From an uncultured Bacilli bacterium (GTDB lineage Bacteria; Bacillota_I; Bacilli_A; RF39; UBA660), in the NCBI GenBank assembly GCA_910587745.1, contig CAJUNE010000001.1, forward strand, positions 62,001 through 126,000: a stretch of 64,000 nucleotides of DNA, written 5' to 3'. Position 1 is the first letter of the stretch. Every line of letters starts with the position of its first letter. The notes beneath the pieces were generated by a model that was not told where the DNA came from, did not search any database, and saw only the letters and a list, made by a program, of their open reading frames with translations. Shown here piece after piece: positions 32,769 through 42,558 of this stretch. A program made the position numbers and the translations under genes.

Positions 32769-35297
32769 ATGTTGGACACAAAATATAATCATAAATTAGT
32801 AGAAGAAGGAAAATATGAAAATTGGAAAAATAATGGTTATTTTGAAGCAAGTGAGTCTGCTAAAGAACCATTTTGTATTGTAATACCACCACCAAATGTA
32901 ACGGGAAAATTACATATAGGTCATGCTTGGGATACATCAATTCAAGATATATTAATTCGTTATAAAAGAATGATGGGATATGATGCTGTATGGATACCTG
33001 GAATGGATCATGCAGGTATAGCTACTCAAAGTAAAGTTGATAAAAAATTAAAAGAGGAACTTGGTATAAATCCTAGAGAATTATCACGTGAAGAATGGTT
33101 AAAACATGCATGGGCTTGGAAAGATGAATATGCCGAAAACATTCATAGACAATGGGCTAAGTTAGGTTTATCTTTATGTTATAGTAAAGAAAGATTTACA
33201 TTAGATGAGGGATTATCTAAAGCAGTAAGAAAAGTATTTGTTGATTTATATAATAAAGGTTTAATATATCAAGGAGAAAGAATTATAAATTGGGACCCAG
33301 AGGCTATGACAGCTTTATCTAATGAAGAAGTTATATATAAAGATATTCCGGGTGCATTTTATCATTTAAAATACCAATTAGAGGATAGTGAAGAATATTT
33401 AGATGTAGCCACAACAAGACCAGAGACCTTATTTGGTGATACTGCTGTTGCGGTTAATCCAGATGATGAAAGGTATAATAAATATATAGGAAAAAATGTA
33501 ATTTTACCAATTGTAAATAAATTAATACCTATTGTCGGAGACGAACATGCTGATATGGAAAAAGGAACAGGCTGTGTTAAAATAACTCCCGCTCATGACC
33601 CCAATGACTTTGAAGTAGGTTTAAGACACAATTTAGAAAGAGTAGTATGTATCAATTCTAATGGAACTATGAATGAAAATGCGACTTTATATGTTGGCCT
33701 TGATAGATTTGAATGTCGTGAAAAGTTAATAAAAGATTTAAAAGAACAAGGTTTATTATTAAGTATTGAAAATATTACGCACAATGCACCATTTAGTGAA
33801 AGAAGTGGCGCTTTAATAGAACCATATTTATCAAAGCAATGGTTTGTAAAAATGCGCCCACTCGCTGATAGAGTATTATCTACACAACAAGATAAAAATG
33901 CCAAAGTAAATTTTGTCCCTAAAAGATTTGAAAAAATAATGAATCATTGGATGGAAATAACATACGATTGGTGTATTTCAAGACAATTATGGTGGGGACA
34001 TAGAATACCCGCTTGGTATAAAGATAATGAAGTATATGTAGGAATTGAAGCTCCTAAAGAAGAGGGATGGATCCAAGATGAAGATGTATTAGATACATGG
34101 TTCTCTTCTGCATTATGGCCATTTTCAACATTAGGTTGGCCCGACAAAACAAGTGATTTAGAAAAGTATTATCCTAATAATGTTTTAGTAACAGGATATG
34201 ATATTATTCCATTTTGGGTTAATAGAATGACTTTCCAAGGCTTAGAATTTATGGATAAAAGACCATTTGAATATTGTTTAATTCATGGACTTATCAGAGA
34301 TAAAGAAGGACGTAAAATGTCTAAGAGTCTTGGTAATGGCATTGATCCTATGGATATGATTGAAAAATATGGAGCCGATGCCCTAAGGTATTATTTAACT
34401 ACATCTGTATCGAATGGTTTGGACTTAAGATTTGATGAAGAAACTTTAAAATCAACTTGGAACTTCATTAATAAATTATGGAATGCTTCCCGTTTTGTCT
34501 TAATGAATTTAGAAGGAGTATCTATTTTAGATGAAAACTATGAAAATCTAAGTGATACAGATAAATGGATATTAACAAAATGTAATAAAACTATATTAAG
34601 CGTTACAAAATGGATGGATAAATTTGAACTTAATAATGCTGGAACAGAAATATATAATTTTATCTATAATGATTTTTGTGATAATTATATTGAGTTTGCG
34701 AAGTTTAATATGGAAAGTATAACAACCAAAAAAGTATTAACAAAAGTCTTAAAAAGTATATTAAAGATGTTACATCCATTTATGCCATATGTAACAGATG
34801 AAATATATTCTATGATTCCAAATGTTGAAGAAAATATAATGATAAGCAAGTATCCAAAATATAACAAAAAAGAAATATATGAAGATACCGAAGAAAAAGT
34901 AAATGTTATTATTGAACTCATAAGTATGTATCGAAAAACTTATCAAGAAAATCATATGGATAAAAGTGTGATAGTAAGATTTAATAATAACGAAGATTAT
35001 GAATTAATAAAGAAGATTTTAAAAATAACAAATATTACAGAAGAAAAGTTAGAAAAAGTTGAATATAATATTAAAAATAAAAGATTTGATCTTACTATTT
35101 ACTATGAAAAAGAACTTACAGAAGAAGACAAGATATTAAAAGAAAAAGAAATAGAAAGCTTAAAAGCATCTATTGCTAAAAGAAAAGGCTTATTATCAAA
35201 TGATAATTTTGTAAGTAAAGCACCAATAAATTTAGTAGAAGAAGAAAAAGTAAAACTTCAAGAAGAAGAAGAAAAATTAAAAAATTTAGAGAATTAA
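32769..35297 (+). CDS. valS: Valine--tRNA ligase
   Basis: 842 residues of class I synthetase. HIGH motif [14 protein letters not shown] (around residue 40), editing domain with [20 protein letters not shown] loop [16 protein letters not shown] (around residue 515), anticodon domain and a C-terminal coiled-coil arm. It charges tRNA-Val and hydrolyses mischarged Thr. Preceded by its T-box. Confidence 0.97.
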   Translation: MLDTKYNHKLVEEGKYENWKNNGYFEASESAKEPFCIVIPPPNVTGKLHIGHAWDTSIQDILIRYKRMMGYDAVWIPGMDHAGIATQSKVDKKLKEELGINPRELSREEWLKHAWAWKDEYAENIHRQWAKLGLSLCYSKERFTLDEGLSKAVRKVFVDLYNKGLIYQGERIINWDPEAMTALSNEEVIYKDIPGAFYHLKYQLEDSEEYLDVATTRPETLFGDTAVAVNPDDERYNKYIGKNVILPIVNKLIPIVGDEHADMEKGTGCVKITPAHDPNDFEVGLRHNLERVVCINSNGTMNENATLYVGLDRFECREKLIKDLKEQGLLLSIENITHNAPFSERSGALIEPYLSKQWFVKMRPLADRVLSTQQDKNAKVNFVPKRFEKIMNHWMEITYDWCISRQLWWGHRIPAWYKDNEVYVGIEAPKEEGWIQDEDVLDTWFSSALWPFSTLGWPDKTSDLEKYYPNNVLVTGYDIIPFWVNRMTFQGLEFMDKRPFEYCLIHGLIRDKEGRKMSKSLGNGIDPMDMIEKYGADALRYYLTTSVSNGLDLRFDEETLKSTWNFINKLWNASRFVLMNLEGVSILDENYENLSDTDKWILTKCNKTILSVTKWMDKFELNNAGTEIYNFIYNDFCDNYIEFAKFNMESITTKKVLTKVLKSILKMLHPFMPYVTDEIYSMIPNVEENIMISKYPKYNKKEIYEDTEEKVNVIIELISMYRKTYQENHMDKSVIVRFNNNEDYELIKKILKITNITEEKLEKVEYNIKNKRFDLTIYYEKELTEEDKILKEKEIESLKASIAKRKGLLSNDNFVSKAPINLVEEEKVKLQEEEEKLKNLEN

Positions 35298-35413
35298 AAA
35301 AATATTAGATTAAATAAAATAAAGTACATGAAAAATAAAATTAAGAATATAACACGCCGAAATGCGTGTTTTTATATAGATTTAAAACAGAATTTGTAGT
35401 AAAATAAAAATAT

Positions 35414-35490
35414 GTCTTCGTAGCTCAGCAGGATAGAGCAACCCCCTCCTAAGGGGTAGGTCAGGAGTTCGAATCCCCTCGAGGACACCA
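35414..35490 (+). tRNA. tRNA-Arg (anticodon CCT)
   Basis: Acceptor arms GTCTTCG and CGAGGAC, anticodon stem ACCCC/GGGGT with loop CTCCTAA giving CCU, T loop TTCGAAT, and encoded CCA. One A-C mismatch is apparent in the T stem. It reads AGG codons. Confidence 0.93.
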
Positions 35491-35828
35491 TAAGTATTTT
35501 ACTCAAGTAATATTTAATAAGTTTAAATATAAATCTAGAGTTATTATAAATATATTAGAAAAGAACCTAGAAGTTTTTATTAAAATTCAAGAATCAGCAC
35601 AAGATAGAAAATTATCAAATAATATTTAGCTATCCAATTAAAAAAATACAAAGTATAGAGAATTAAAAAACTAAAAAGTAAACTAATTGAACCTTTTAGT
35701 TCTTTTTTATTGCAATAATTTAAAAACAAAAAATATTAAAGAAAAATTTTTAAAATAATAGATAATAGTAGAAAATATATTATAAAGATAGTATAATTAT
35801 TTTAAGGATAGCATATGGAGAAGTAATT
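35491..35828. other. Gene-free stretch after tRNA-Arg
   Basis: AT-rich. A possible weak terminator (AACTA/TAGTT followed by TCTTTTTTATT) lies at about 35682-35713, and promoter-like TATAAT-type sequence near 35790 serves the next gene. No short ORF with a ribosome site was found. Confidence 0.5.
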
Positions 35829-36449
35829 ATGGTAAAAAAAGTATTAATATATGGTGACTCTAATACTTGGGGTGACAATTTTATAACAGGTAAGAGAATA
35901 CCTGATGAAAAACAATGGGTAAATATATTAAAAAAAATATATAGTAAAGATTATATATTTTTACAAGAGGGCTTACCTGGACGTTTAGCAGGAAATGAAG
36001 AAAAATTTAAACCTTACAAAAACGGAAAAGATACTTTTATATCAACATTTAGAACTAATGCACCAGTTGATATAGTTATTATTTCCTTAGGAACTAATGA
36101 TTTACAAATAAAATATAATAAAAAAAGTAAAGATATAATTAATGATTTATTATGGTACAAAAACAAATTAGAGGAAAGTTTTACAGATGAAGAAGATAAA
36201 ATAAAGTACTTTAATAATAAGATGCCAAAGATTATATATATATTACCAATTAATTTTGATTATAAAGTAAATGCTAGTGTTATATTTGATGAAGAATGCG
36301 AAGAAAAAAGGCAGGAAATAATTGAATATTTTAAAAAGCAAAACATAAATGCCATTATTGCTAATAGCCTAGATTTATTTGAAGATGGTATACATTTAAG
36401 TTATCAAGGACATGAAGAAATGGCCAAATTAGTAGCAGGGGAGTTATAA
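35829..36449 (+). CDS. SGNH/GDSL-type hydrolase
   Basis: 206 residues. Block I YGDSNTWGD holds the nucleophile Ser, block III ISLGTNDL the Asn, and DGIHLSYQGHEEM the catalytic Asp-His pair. Family members are esterases or acyl-hydrolases; the substrate is open. No signal peptide. Two bases from the acyltransferase gene, so the two may act on related lipids or acyl groups. Confidence 0.85.
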   Translation: MVKKVLIYGDSNTWGDNFITGKRIPDEKQWVNILKKIYSKDYIFLQEGLPGRLAGNEEKFKPYKNGKDTFISTFRTNAPVDIVIISLGTNDLQIKYNKKSKDIINDLLWYKNKLEESFTDEEDKIKYFNNKMPKIIYILPINFDYKVNASVIFDEECEEKRQEIIEYFKKQNINAIIANSLDLFEDGIHLSYQGHEEMAKLVAGEL

Positions 36450-36451
36450 TA

Positions 36452-37282
36452 ATGAATAAAAGAGAAGAATTAAATAAGTTAAAATCACAAATTAATTTAA
36501 GTATCAAAGGATTAGAAAACTATCCTAAAAATGAGCTTAATGTTTTAGTATCAAATCACAATTGTTTAATGGATATTTTTTATGTACCGATGTCTTTACC
36601 AGAAGAAATTGTTAGTTTAATTAGTGCTAGGTTAACATATAAAGAAGAAAGTAACAGAAAAAGTATAATTGAAAGATATTTATATGCAATGCCAATTGAA
36701 GCTCATGGAGGAAGGGCTTATGCTAATATGGGTTTAAATTATGCCACTAAAATGTTAGAAAATGGTATAAGTGTCAATATATTTCCTGAAGGAGCTTATG
36801 TAGAAGATAAAAAAATATTTAGAGGAAGAACAGGGGCCTGCAGACTAATTTATAATATTAGAGATATAGGAAAACAAGTTAATTTAGTACCAGTAAGTAT
36901 TTCTGTTTTAAGAAATGATGATTTAGATAGTTTTGATAAAACAGGAGATAATGTAGAAATTACATTTTTACCACCAATTAATTATGAAGATTCATATTAT
37001 GGTTATAAATATGCTGAAAGTAATGAAGAAAAAAATGATTTATTGCATATACCTATTGATACTTCTATGAAATTAATCGCTGATTCATTAGGCTTGCCGT
37101 ATGTAGATAGTTACATAGAATTACGACCTAAAGGTAATGTTATGTTTGCTGATGGCTCTGTAATAGAAACAGGTATGGCACAAAATCCTGAGTTTATTGA
37201 TAGATATAATAGAGAATTAGAAGATAGAGTTATGCAATTAACAAGAAAACTTACTCGGGGGGGGGGTATTCCTCATAAATAA
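36452..37282 (+). CDS. PlsC-like acyltransferase with a G-tract at the 3' end
   Basis: 276 residues. NHNCLMDIF gives the HX4D catalytic motif (around residue 34), and NIFPEGAYVEDKKIFRGRTG the EGT-type phosphate-binding block. The family acylates lysophosphatidate or similar glycerolipids at the membrane. The final codons contain ten consecutive G (37257-37266), so slippage would give three different C-termini: GIPHK, GYSS, or an extension of about 20 residues. Confidence 0.75.
   Translation: MNKREELNKLKSQINLSIKGLENYPKNELNVLVSNHNCLMDIFYVPMSLPEEIVSLISARLTYKEESNRKSIIERYLYAMPIEAHGGRAYANMGLNYATKMLENGISVNIFPEGAYVEDKKIFRGRTGACRLIYNIRDIGKQVNLVPVSISVLRNDDLDSFDKTGDNVEITFLPPINYEDSYYGYKYAESNEEKNDLLHIPIDTSMKLIADSLGLPYVDSYIELRPKGNVMFADGSVIETGMAQNPEFIDRYNRELEDRVMQLTRKLTRGGGIPHK
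37257..37266. repeat. 10-bp G homopolymer in the acyltransferase gene
   Basis: Ten consecutive G in very AT-rich DNA, 16 bases before the stop codon. One of only two such tracts noticed in the window. Confidence 0.9.
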
Positions 37283-37298
37283 ATTAAATAATTTAATC

Positions 37299-37333
37299 AC
37301 TCGAACTTTAAAATTCATTGGTTCGAGTTTTAA
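37299..37333 (+). terminator. Terminator after the acyltransferase gene
   Basis: ACTCGAAC (37299-37306) pairs with GTTCGAGT (37321-37328), followed by TTTAAAA. A similar hairpin occurs at about 54215-54240, after the second island. Confidence 0.65.
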
Positions 37334-37380
37334 AATGTAGAAAAATATGATATACTCATAAATAGTCTATGAGGTTAAAT

Positions 37381-38400
37381 ATGAAAAAGATAATTTTGCT
37401 AATAATATTATTTATCCCAATAAATATTTTTGCATTAGAAACACCAGAATTAAATAGTAATAAATTTATTATATATGATGTCACTTCAAAAGAAGTATTA
37501 AATGAGTTTAAAGCTTATGAAAATACAAGCATAGCCAGTTTAACAAAAATAATGACTACAATCACAGCTATAGAAAAGATTAATAATTTAGAAAAAAGCA
37601 TTACTATAACTAGTGAAATGTTAAAGGATATTTATTGGAATGCTTCTCTAGCAGGATTAAAAGTAGGAGATACATTAACATATAAAGATTTATTATATGC
37701 AAGTATTTTACCAAGTGGTGCGGATGCTACTCATGCTCTTGCGTATTCTTTAAGTGGCAATATAGATAATTTTTTAATTGAAATGAATAATCTAGCTAAG
37801 CATATTGGTTTAGAAAATACTAATTTTTCTAATGTAATCGGCTTAGATAATAAAGATAATTATAGTACTTTATATGATATAGCTAAACTTTTAAGTTATG
37901 CCTTAGAAAATGAAACATTTAAAGAAATATATACAGCAAAAGATTTCACTTTAAGCAACAATTTAGAAGTAAAATCAACATTATTACTATTTAATAAAAG
38001 TATGAATTTAGATATAAGTAGAATTATCGGAAGTAAGACAGGGCATACCAATAATGCAGGTTATTGTTTATCTAGTTTAATAAAAAGTAATAATCATGAT
38101 ATTATAATTATTACAGGAGGGGCTTCTAAAATAAATAATAATTATTATCATCTTATAGATACAATAAATTTAATAGAATACACTGATAAATTATTAGAAG
38201 AAAAAGATGAAAAAAAGAAACTTGAAGAAGAAGCATTAATAAAAATTAAAGAACAAGAAAAAATCAAACAAAAAGAATTAATAAAAATTGAAAAAAATAG
38301 AATATATGTTAATCGTACATTAATAATTGGCAGCGTTTTTATATTTTGTTTAGTAATAATTAATGCCTGCAAACCCAAGAAAAAGAAAGTAAGGAAGTAA
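37381..38400 (+). CDS. D-alanyl-D-alanine carboxypeptidase (PBP5-like)
   Basis: About 339 residues. Signal peptide (IILLIILFIPINIFA), then SLTK catalytic Ser-Lys, SGAD in place of the SxN motif, and KTGHTNNAGYC. The C-terminal region has a Glu/Lys-rich coiled coil and a membrane helix. Trims the terminal D-Ala of peptidoglycan side chains outside the membrane. The Asp in SGAD is unusual; activity is likely but not certain. ATG 37381 is preferred over 37369, because GAGG lies just before it. Confidence 0.83.
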   Translation: MKKIILLIILFIPINIFALETPELNSNKFIIYDVTSKEVLNEFKAYENTSIASLTKIMTTITAIEKINNLEKSITITSEMLKDIYWNASLAGLKVGDTLTYKDLLYASILPSGADATHALAYSLSGNIDNFLIEMNNLAKHIGLENTNFSNVIGLDNKDNYSTLYDIAKLLSYALENETFKEIYTAKDFTLSNNLEVKSTLLLFNKSMNLDISRIIGSKTGHTNNAGYCLSSLIKSNNHDIIIITGGASKINNNYYHLIDTINLIEYTDKLLEEKDEKKKLEEEALIKIKEQEKIKQKELIKIEKNRIYVNRTLIIGSVFIFCLVIINACKPKKKKVRK

Positions 38401-38401
38401 A

Positions 38402-38860
38402 ATGGAACCATACAAAACATTAAATAAATTAAATATAAAATATGAAGAAGTAGAACACATTCCAGTGTTAACCAGTCTTGAAGCAGAATTCATAAAAGAT
38501 ATGATATCAGGATTAGGAGTTAAAAACTTATTTTTAAAAAGTAACAATACATATTATTTAGTATTAACACCAGACGATAAATTAGTAGATTTAAAAAAAC
38601 TATCAAAACTTGTAAATGGTAAACTTACTTTTGCAAGAGTTGAAGAATTAAGAGAAATACTAAAATTAGAAAAAGGCAGTGTCACACCACTAGGTTTAAT
38701 AAACGACTTTAAGCATCAAGTAATCGTATTAATAGATAATACTTTAATTAATGAAACTATATTAGTTCATCCCTTAGTTAATACTAAAACGATATCTATT
38801 ACTACAAAAGATTTAATAAGACTAATTGAACACTTAAAAAATGAATATCTTTTCTATTGA
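38402..38860 (+). CDS. YbaK-domain prolyl-tRNA deacylase (PrdX/ProXp type)
   Basis: 152 residues. KNLFLKSNNTYYLVLTPDD and SVTPLGLINDF are the characteristic YbaK/ProX strands; the latter includes the conserved GxxxP-type loop. The family removes Ala or Cys mischarged on tRNA-Pro. Its stop codon overlaps the -35 box of the G-tract promoter. Confidence 0.85.
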   Translation: MEPYKTLNKLNIKYEEVEHIPVLTSLEAEFIKDMISGLGVKNLFLKSNNTYYLVLTPDDKLVDLKKLSKLVNGKLTFARVEELREILKLEKGSVTPLGLINDFKHQVIVLIDNTLINETILVHPLVNTKTISITTKDLIRLIEHLKNEYLFY

Positions 38861-38887
38861 CAAATTAAGCTGGGGGGGGGGTATAAT
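38857..38887 (+). promoter_or_regulatory. Promoter with a 10-bp G tract between -35 and -10
   Basis: Perfect TTGACA (38857-38862) and TATAAT (38882-38887) are 19 bases apart, and the spacer ends in ten G (38872-38881). Loss of one or two G would bring the spacing to 18 or 17, the optimum. This is the layout of phase-variable promoters. It reads into the Nudix and ABC exporter genes. A second possible promoter with an extended TGATATAAT lies at 38925-38933. Confidence 0.8.
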
Positions 38888-38960
38888 TTTAATATAAAAA
38901 ATATTTTAACTAAAAATGTATTAGTGATATAATAAAAATATTAGAGAGGAAAATATAATT

Positions 38961-39419
38961 ATGGAATATATAAAAGAATTAAGAAAATATATAGGCCATT
39001 CTCCAATTATGATGTGTGCTTGTGGTTGTTTAATATTTAATGAAAATAATCAAGTATTACTCCAAAAAAGAAGTGATGATAATTTATGGGGAAATCCAGG
39101 AGGTTCTATGGATTTAGGAGAAACCATATATGACACTGTTATTCGTGAAATTAAAGAAGAAACCAATTTAGATATAAAAAAAGAAGATTTAAAAATATTT
39201 AATATTTATTCAGGGGAAGAGCAACATCACATATACCCAAATAAAGATGAAGTATATTTTGTTAATATTATATTTGAGATTCATAAATATAGTGGTGATA
39301 TAGTAAGTGATATTGAAAGCAAAGAATTAAAATTTTTTGATATAGATAAATTACCTAATAATATAACCAAGCCCTTTGAATCAGTTGCTAGAGATTTAAA
39401 AAACAAGTTGAATCAATAA
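38961..39419 (+). CDS. Nudix hydrolase
   Basis: 152 residues. The Nudix box GGSMDLGETIYDTVIREIKE then ETNLDI matches GX5EX7REUXEEXGU apart from the final Gly. Hydrolyses a nucleoside diphosphate linked to another group; substrate unknown. First gene after the G-tract promoter; the ABC genes follow 14 bases on. Confidence 0.88.
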   Translation: MEYIKELRKYIGHSPIMMCACGCLIFNENNQVLLQKRSDDNLWGNPGGSMDLGETIYDTVIREIKEETNLDIKKEDLKIFNIYSGEEQHHIYPNKDEVYFVNIIFEIHKYSGDIVSDIESKELKFFDIDKLPNNITKPFESVARDLKNKLNQ

Positions 39420-39433
39420 TTGGAGGAGTATAT

Positions 39434-40189
39434 ATGATAGAAGTTAAAAATATAAAAAAGAAATTTAAAAAGCAAAAAAACAAAAAAGAGAGTATTGAAT
39501 TTTTCGCTGTAAATGATATTAGTTTAAAAGCCGAAGATGGAAAAATTATTGGCGTATTAGGACCAAATGGTGCAGGTAAAACAACACTTTTAAGAATTAT
39601 TGCAGGAATAATGGAACCAACTGAAGGTGAAGTGAATTATGATAAATTAAACTTCAAAGATAATGAAATAGAAATAAAATCTAATTTAGCTTATCTTTCA
39701 GGAAATACCAAAATATACGATTATATATCAGCTTATGAATTACTAAAAATGTGTTTAGAGTATTATGATTATCCAAAAAATAAAATAGATACAAGAATAA
39801 AAGAAATAGCCAAATCATTAAATTTAGAAAACTTTTTATACAATCGTATTTCTAATTTATCAACAGGTCAAACCCAAAGAGTTAATATAGCCAGATGTTT
39901 AGTTCATGATCCTAAATATTATATATTAGATGAAGCAACAAGTGGCTTAGATATAATGTCTAGTGAAATTATCTTAAATTTTATAAAAAATGAAAAAAGT
40001 AAGGGAAAAACAATATTATATTCTACCCACTATATGGAAGAAGCGGAAAACATATGTGATGAAGTTATAATGATTAATAAAGGACATATTATAAAAAGTG
40101 GTACACCTGAAAGTATAAAAAAGGATACCAAGACAACTAATCTTAGAGCGGCTTTCTTTGCGCTTATAGGAGGTTCTAATGAAGAATAA
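39434..40189 (+). CDS. ABC-2 exporter ATP-binding protein (NatA-like)
   Basis: 251 residues: Walker A GPNGAGKTT, signature LSTGQTQRVN, Walker B YYILDEATSG, and H-loop STHYMEEAE. Typical of ABC-2 exporters. Its end overlaps the permease start by 11 bases. Confidence 0.92.
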   Translation: MIEVKNIKKKFKKQKNKKESIEFFAVNDISLKAEDGKIIGVLGPNGAGKTTLLRIIAGIMEPTEGEVNYDKLNFKDNEIEIKSNLAYLSGNTKIYDYISAYELLKMCLEYYDYPKNKIDTRIKEIAKSLNLENFLYNRISNLSTGQTQRVNIARCLVHDPKYYILDEATSGLDIMSSEIILNFIKNEKSKGKTILYSTHYMEEAENICDEVIMINKGHIIKSGTPESIKKDTKTTNLRAAFFALIGGSNEE

Positions 40190-41336
40190 TAAAATAGGAA
40201 AAGTATTAAAAAAAGAAATAGTAAGTGTTTTTCGTGATAAGAAAAGTTTAGCAATGATGTTAATTATTCCTTTAATTATTCCATTGATAATTATAGGTAT
40301 GTCCGCTTTATTTGATGCTCAAATGAGTGAAGATGCTGGTGATAATTATAATAAAATAGGATTTTCATATGAATTAAGTGCTAAAGAACAAGAAATATTA
40401 ACTAGTTTAAATATTGAAACTACAGTTGATACTGAAGACAATTTAAAAGAGAAGATAAATAATGATGAAGTATATCTTTATATAACAAAAAATGAAAATA
40501 AATATACTTTAAATTATAATATGAGTAGTGATAAAGGTGGATATGCATCTAGTTTAGCAAATAACTATTTAAGTATTTATAAAGAGTATTTACAAACCGA
40601 AAAATTAAGTAGTAATAATATAAATCCTACTGATATATTAAATATAATTGAGATAAAAGAAACAGATTTAAATACTGAAAGTTATTTTGCAAATTATATT
40701 ATAAGTTATGCTTTTATGTTTATATTAATGGCAATTACCGTATCAGCAACATATCCAGCCACCGACTCAACAGCAGGAGAAAAAGAAAGAGGAACATTAG
40801 AAACATTATTAACATTCCCTATTAAAAGTAGAGATATAATTATTGGGAAATTACTAGGTGTTACAACGTCATCAATTGTTACAGGTGTTTTAAGTTTAAT
40901 TTTGGCACTACTATCTTTCCAATTTATAAATAACACATATAGTATATATGAAAGCATTCCTGTTACAATGAGTATTCCAGCAATTTTAATTTCTATCATA
41001 ATAATTATTATGTACTCTTTATTTATAAGTGGATTATCAATAGCCATAGCAAGTATGTCCAAAACATTTAAAGAAGCACAAAGTGCCTTAACGCCATTAA
41101 CATTCTTAGCAATGTTTCCAGGAATGATAGCCTTTATGGTTGGAATACCTACAACTACACTATATTCTATAATACCATTCTTAAATTTCTCAATGATATT
41201 TAGTGATACAAGTGCAGGTAATATAAATATTATAAATATAGCTTTAATGATTACCTCAACAATTATATATATAGTAGTAGTAATATGGTATATTATCAAA
41301 GAATATAAATCCGAAAAAGTATTATTTGGTAAATAA
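40179..41336 (+). CDS. ABC-2 exporter permease (NatB-like)
   Basis: 385 residues: one N-terminal helix, a 130-residue outside loop, and five C-terminal helices. The conserved EKERGTLETLLTFPI motif before the second helix is the NatB/YhaP signature. Exports an unknown small molecule or ion with the ATPase encoded just upstream. Confidence 0.9.
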   Translation: MKNNKIGKVLKKEIVSVFRDKKSLAMMLIIPLIIPLIIIGMSALFDAQMSEDAGDNYNKIGFSYELSAKEQEILTSLNIETTVDTEDNLKEKINNDEVYLYITKNENKYTLNYNMSSDKGGYASSLANNYLSIYKEYLQTEKLSSNNINPTDILNIIEIKETDLNTESYFANYIISYAFMFILMAITVSATYPATDSTAGEKERGTLETLLTFPIKSRDIIIGKLLGVTTSSIVTGVLSLILALLSFQFINNTYSIYESIPVTMSIPAILISIIIIIMYSLFISGLSIAIASMSKTFKEAQSALTPLTFLAMFPGMIAFMVGIPTTTLYSIIPFLNFSMIFSDTSAGNINIINIALMITSTIIYIVVVIWYIIKEYKSEKVLFGK

Positions 41337-41369
41337 TTTGACAATAATAAAAAATAATTATAAAACTAA

Positions 41370-41403
41370 AAGGAAACTATAAAATTGCAGTTTCCTTTTT
41401 TAT
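41370..41403 (+). terminator. Terminator after the first ABC-2 operon
   Basis: AAGGAAACT (41370) pairs with AGTTTCCTT (41389) followed by a T run. The rest of 41404-41619 is AT-rich with no other feature apparent. Confidence 0.75.
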
Positions 41404-41619
41404 GTTATTAAAGAGTAAATTTCTATTAGCATAATAAGTAATAGAGTTTTTAATTGAAAAAAAATAATATAAAATTCAAGAAAAAATATTTACAGTATTA
41501 TTATTTAGTAGTATAACTTTATATATGTAACATACATAAAAATTAGGTACTATTATCAAATTAAATTCCATTATGAAAAGAATAAATTTCATATTAGTAT
41601 ATAGAAAAGGAAAAAGAGA

Positions 41620-42558
41620 ATGAAAAAAATAATAGAAGTAAAAGCTTTAACTAAAGAATACAAAAAATTAAAAGCGATAGATAATTTATCATTTGATGTT
41701 TATGAAGGAGAGATATTAGGTTTACTAGGACCAAATGGAAGTGGTAAATCAACAACTATCAATTGTATTTTATCATTATTAAATTTTAGCAAAGGAAGTA
41801 TTAAAATCTTTAATAAAGAAATGAAACCAGATGCATATGAAATAAAAAAAGAAATAGGAGTAATATTTCAAGATGTGGCAGTTTTTGACGAATTAACAGT
41901 TTATGATAACATTGATTATTTTTGTGGTTTATACATTAGTGATAAAAATAAGCGCAAAGAGTATATAGAGGATGCAATAAATTTAGTAGGATTAAAAGAA
42001 TTTATAAATTTTTACCCAAAAGAATTATCAGGAGGATTACTTAGAAGATTAAATATCGCTTGTGGAATTGCTCATAAACCTAAGATTATATTTTTAGATG
42101 AACCAACTGTCGCTGTTGACCCTCAAAGTCGTAATAATATTTTAGATGGTATTAAAAAATTAAGAGAAAGTGGCGCTACAATAATATATACAACTCACTA
42201 TATGGAAGAAGTAGAGATATTATGTGATAGAGTAATAATATTAGATAAAGGTAAAGTTATTGCAAGTGGAACAACAGATGAATTAAAAGCTTTAGCAAAT
42301 ATTGAAGAAAAGATAAGTGTTGAAATAGTTGAATTTGATTCTAAACATTTAAAAAACATTAAGAAGTTACCTAATGTATCTGAAGTAACATATAATAATC
42401 ATTTACTACAAGCTATTTATACAAAAGGAGATAATAATTTAACTAAATTTATGGATTATTTAAAAAAGGAAGAAATAGCTTATCAAAAAATATTTTCTGA
42501 GCGACCAACCTTAAATGATGTATTCTTAGAACTAACAGGTAAGGAGCTAAGAGACTAA
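41620..42558 (+). CDS. ABC-2 exporter ATP-binding protein
   Basis: 312 residues. Walker A GPNGSGKST, signature LSGGLLRRLN, Walker B IIFLDEPTVAVDP, and a C-terminal 80-residue extension typical of the drug-efflux DrrA group. Stop and next start overlap by one base. The substrate is not predictable. Confidence 0.92.
   Translation: MKKIIEVKALTKEYKKLKAIDNLSFDVYEGEILGLLGPNGSGKSTTINCILSLLNFSKGSIKIFNKEMKPDAYEIKKEIGVIFQDVAVFDELTVYDNIDYFCGLYISDKNKRKEYIEDAINLVGLKEFINFYPKELSGGLLRRLNIACGIAHKPKIIFLDEPTVAVDPQSRNNILDGIKKLRESGATIIYTTHYMEEVEILCDRVIILDKGKVIASGTTDELKALANIEEKISVEIVEFDSKHLKNIKKLPNVSEVTYNNHLLQAIYTKGDNNLTKFMDYLKKEEIAYQKIFSERPTLNDVFLELTGKELRD

Noticed and set aside
37238..37272. First G10 tract as a promoter spacer
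   Set aside because: The nearest -35-like TTAACA is about 23 bases from TATTCC, too far, and the tract lies in coding sequence.
40706..41344. 212-codon hydrophobic frame opposite the ABC permease
   Set aside because: Shadow of the permease gene in the antisense frame; no ribosome site and no family resemblance.
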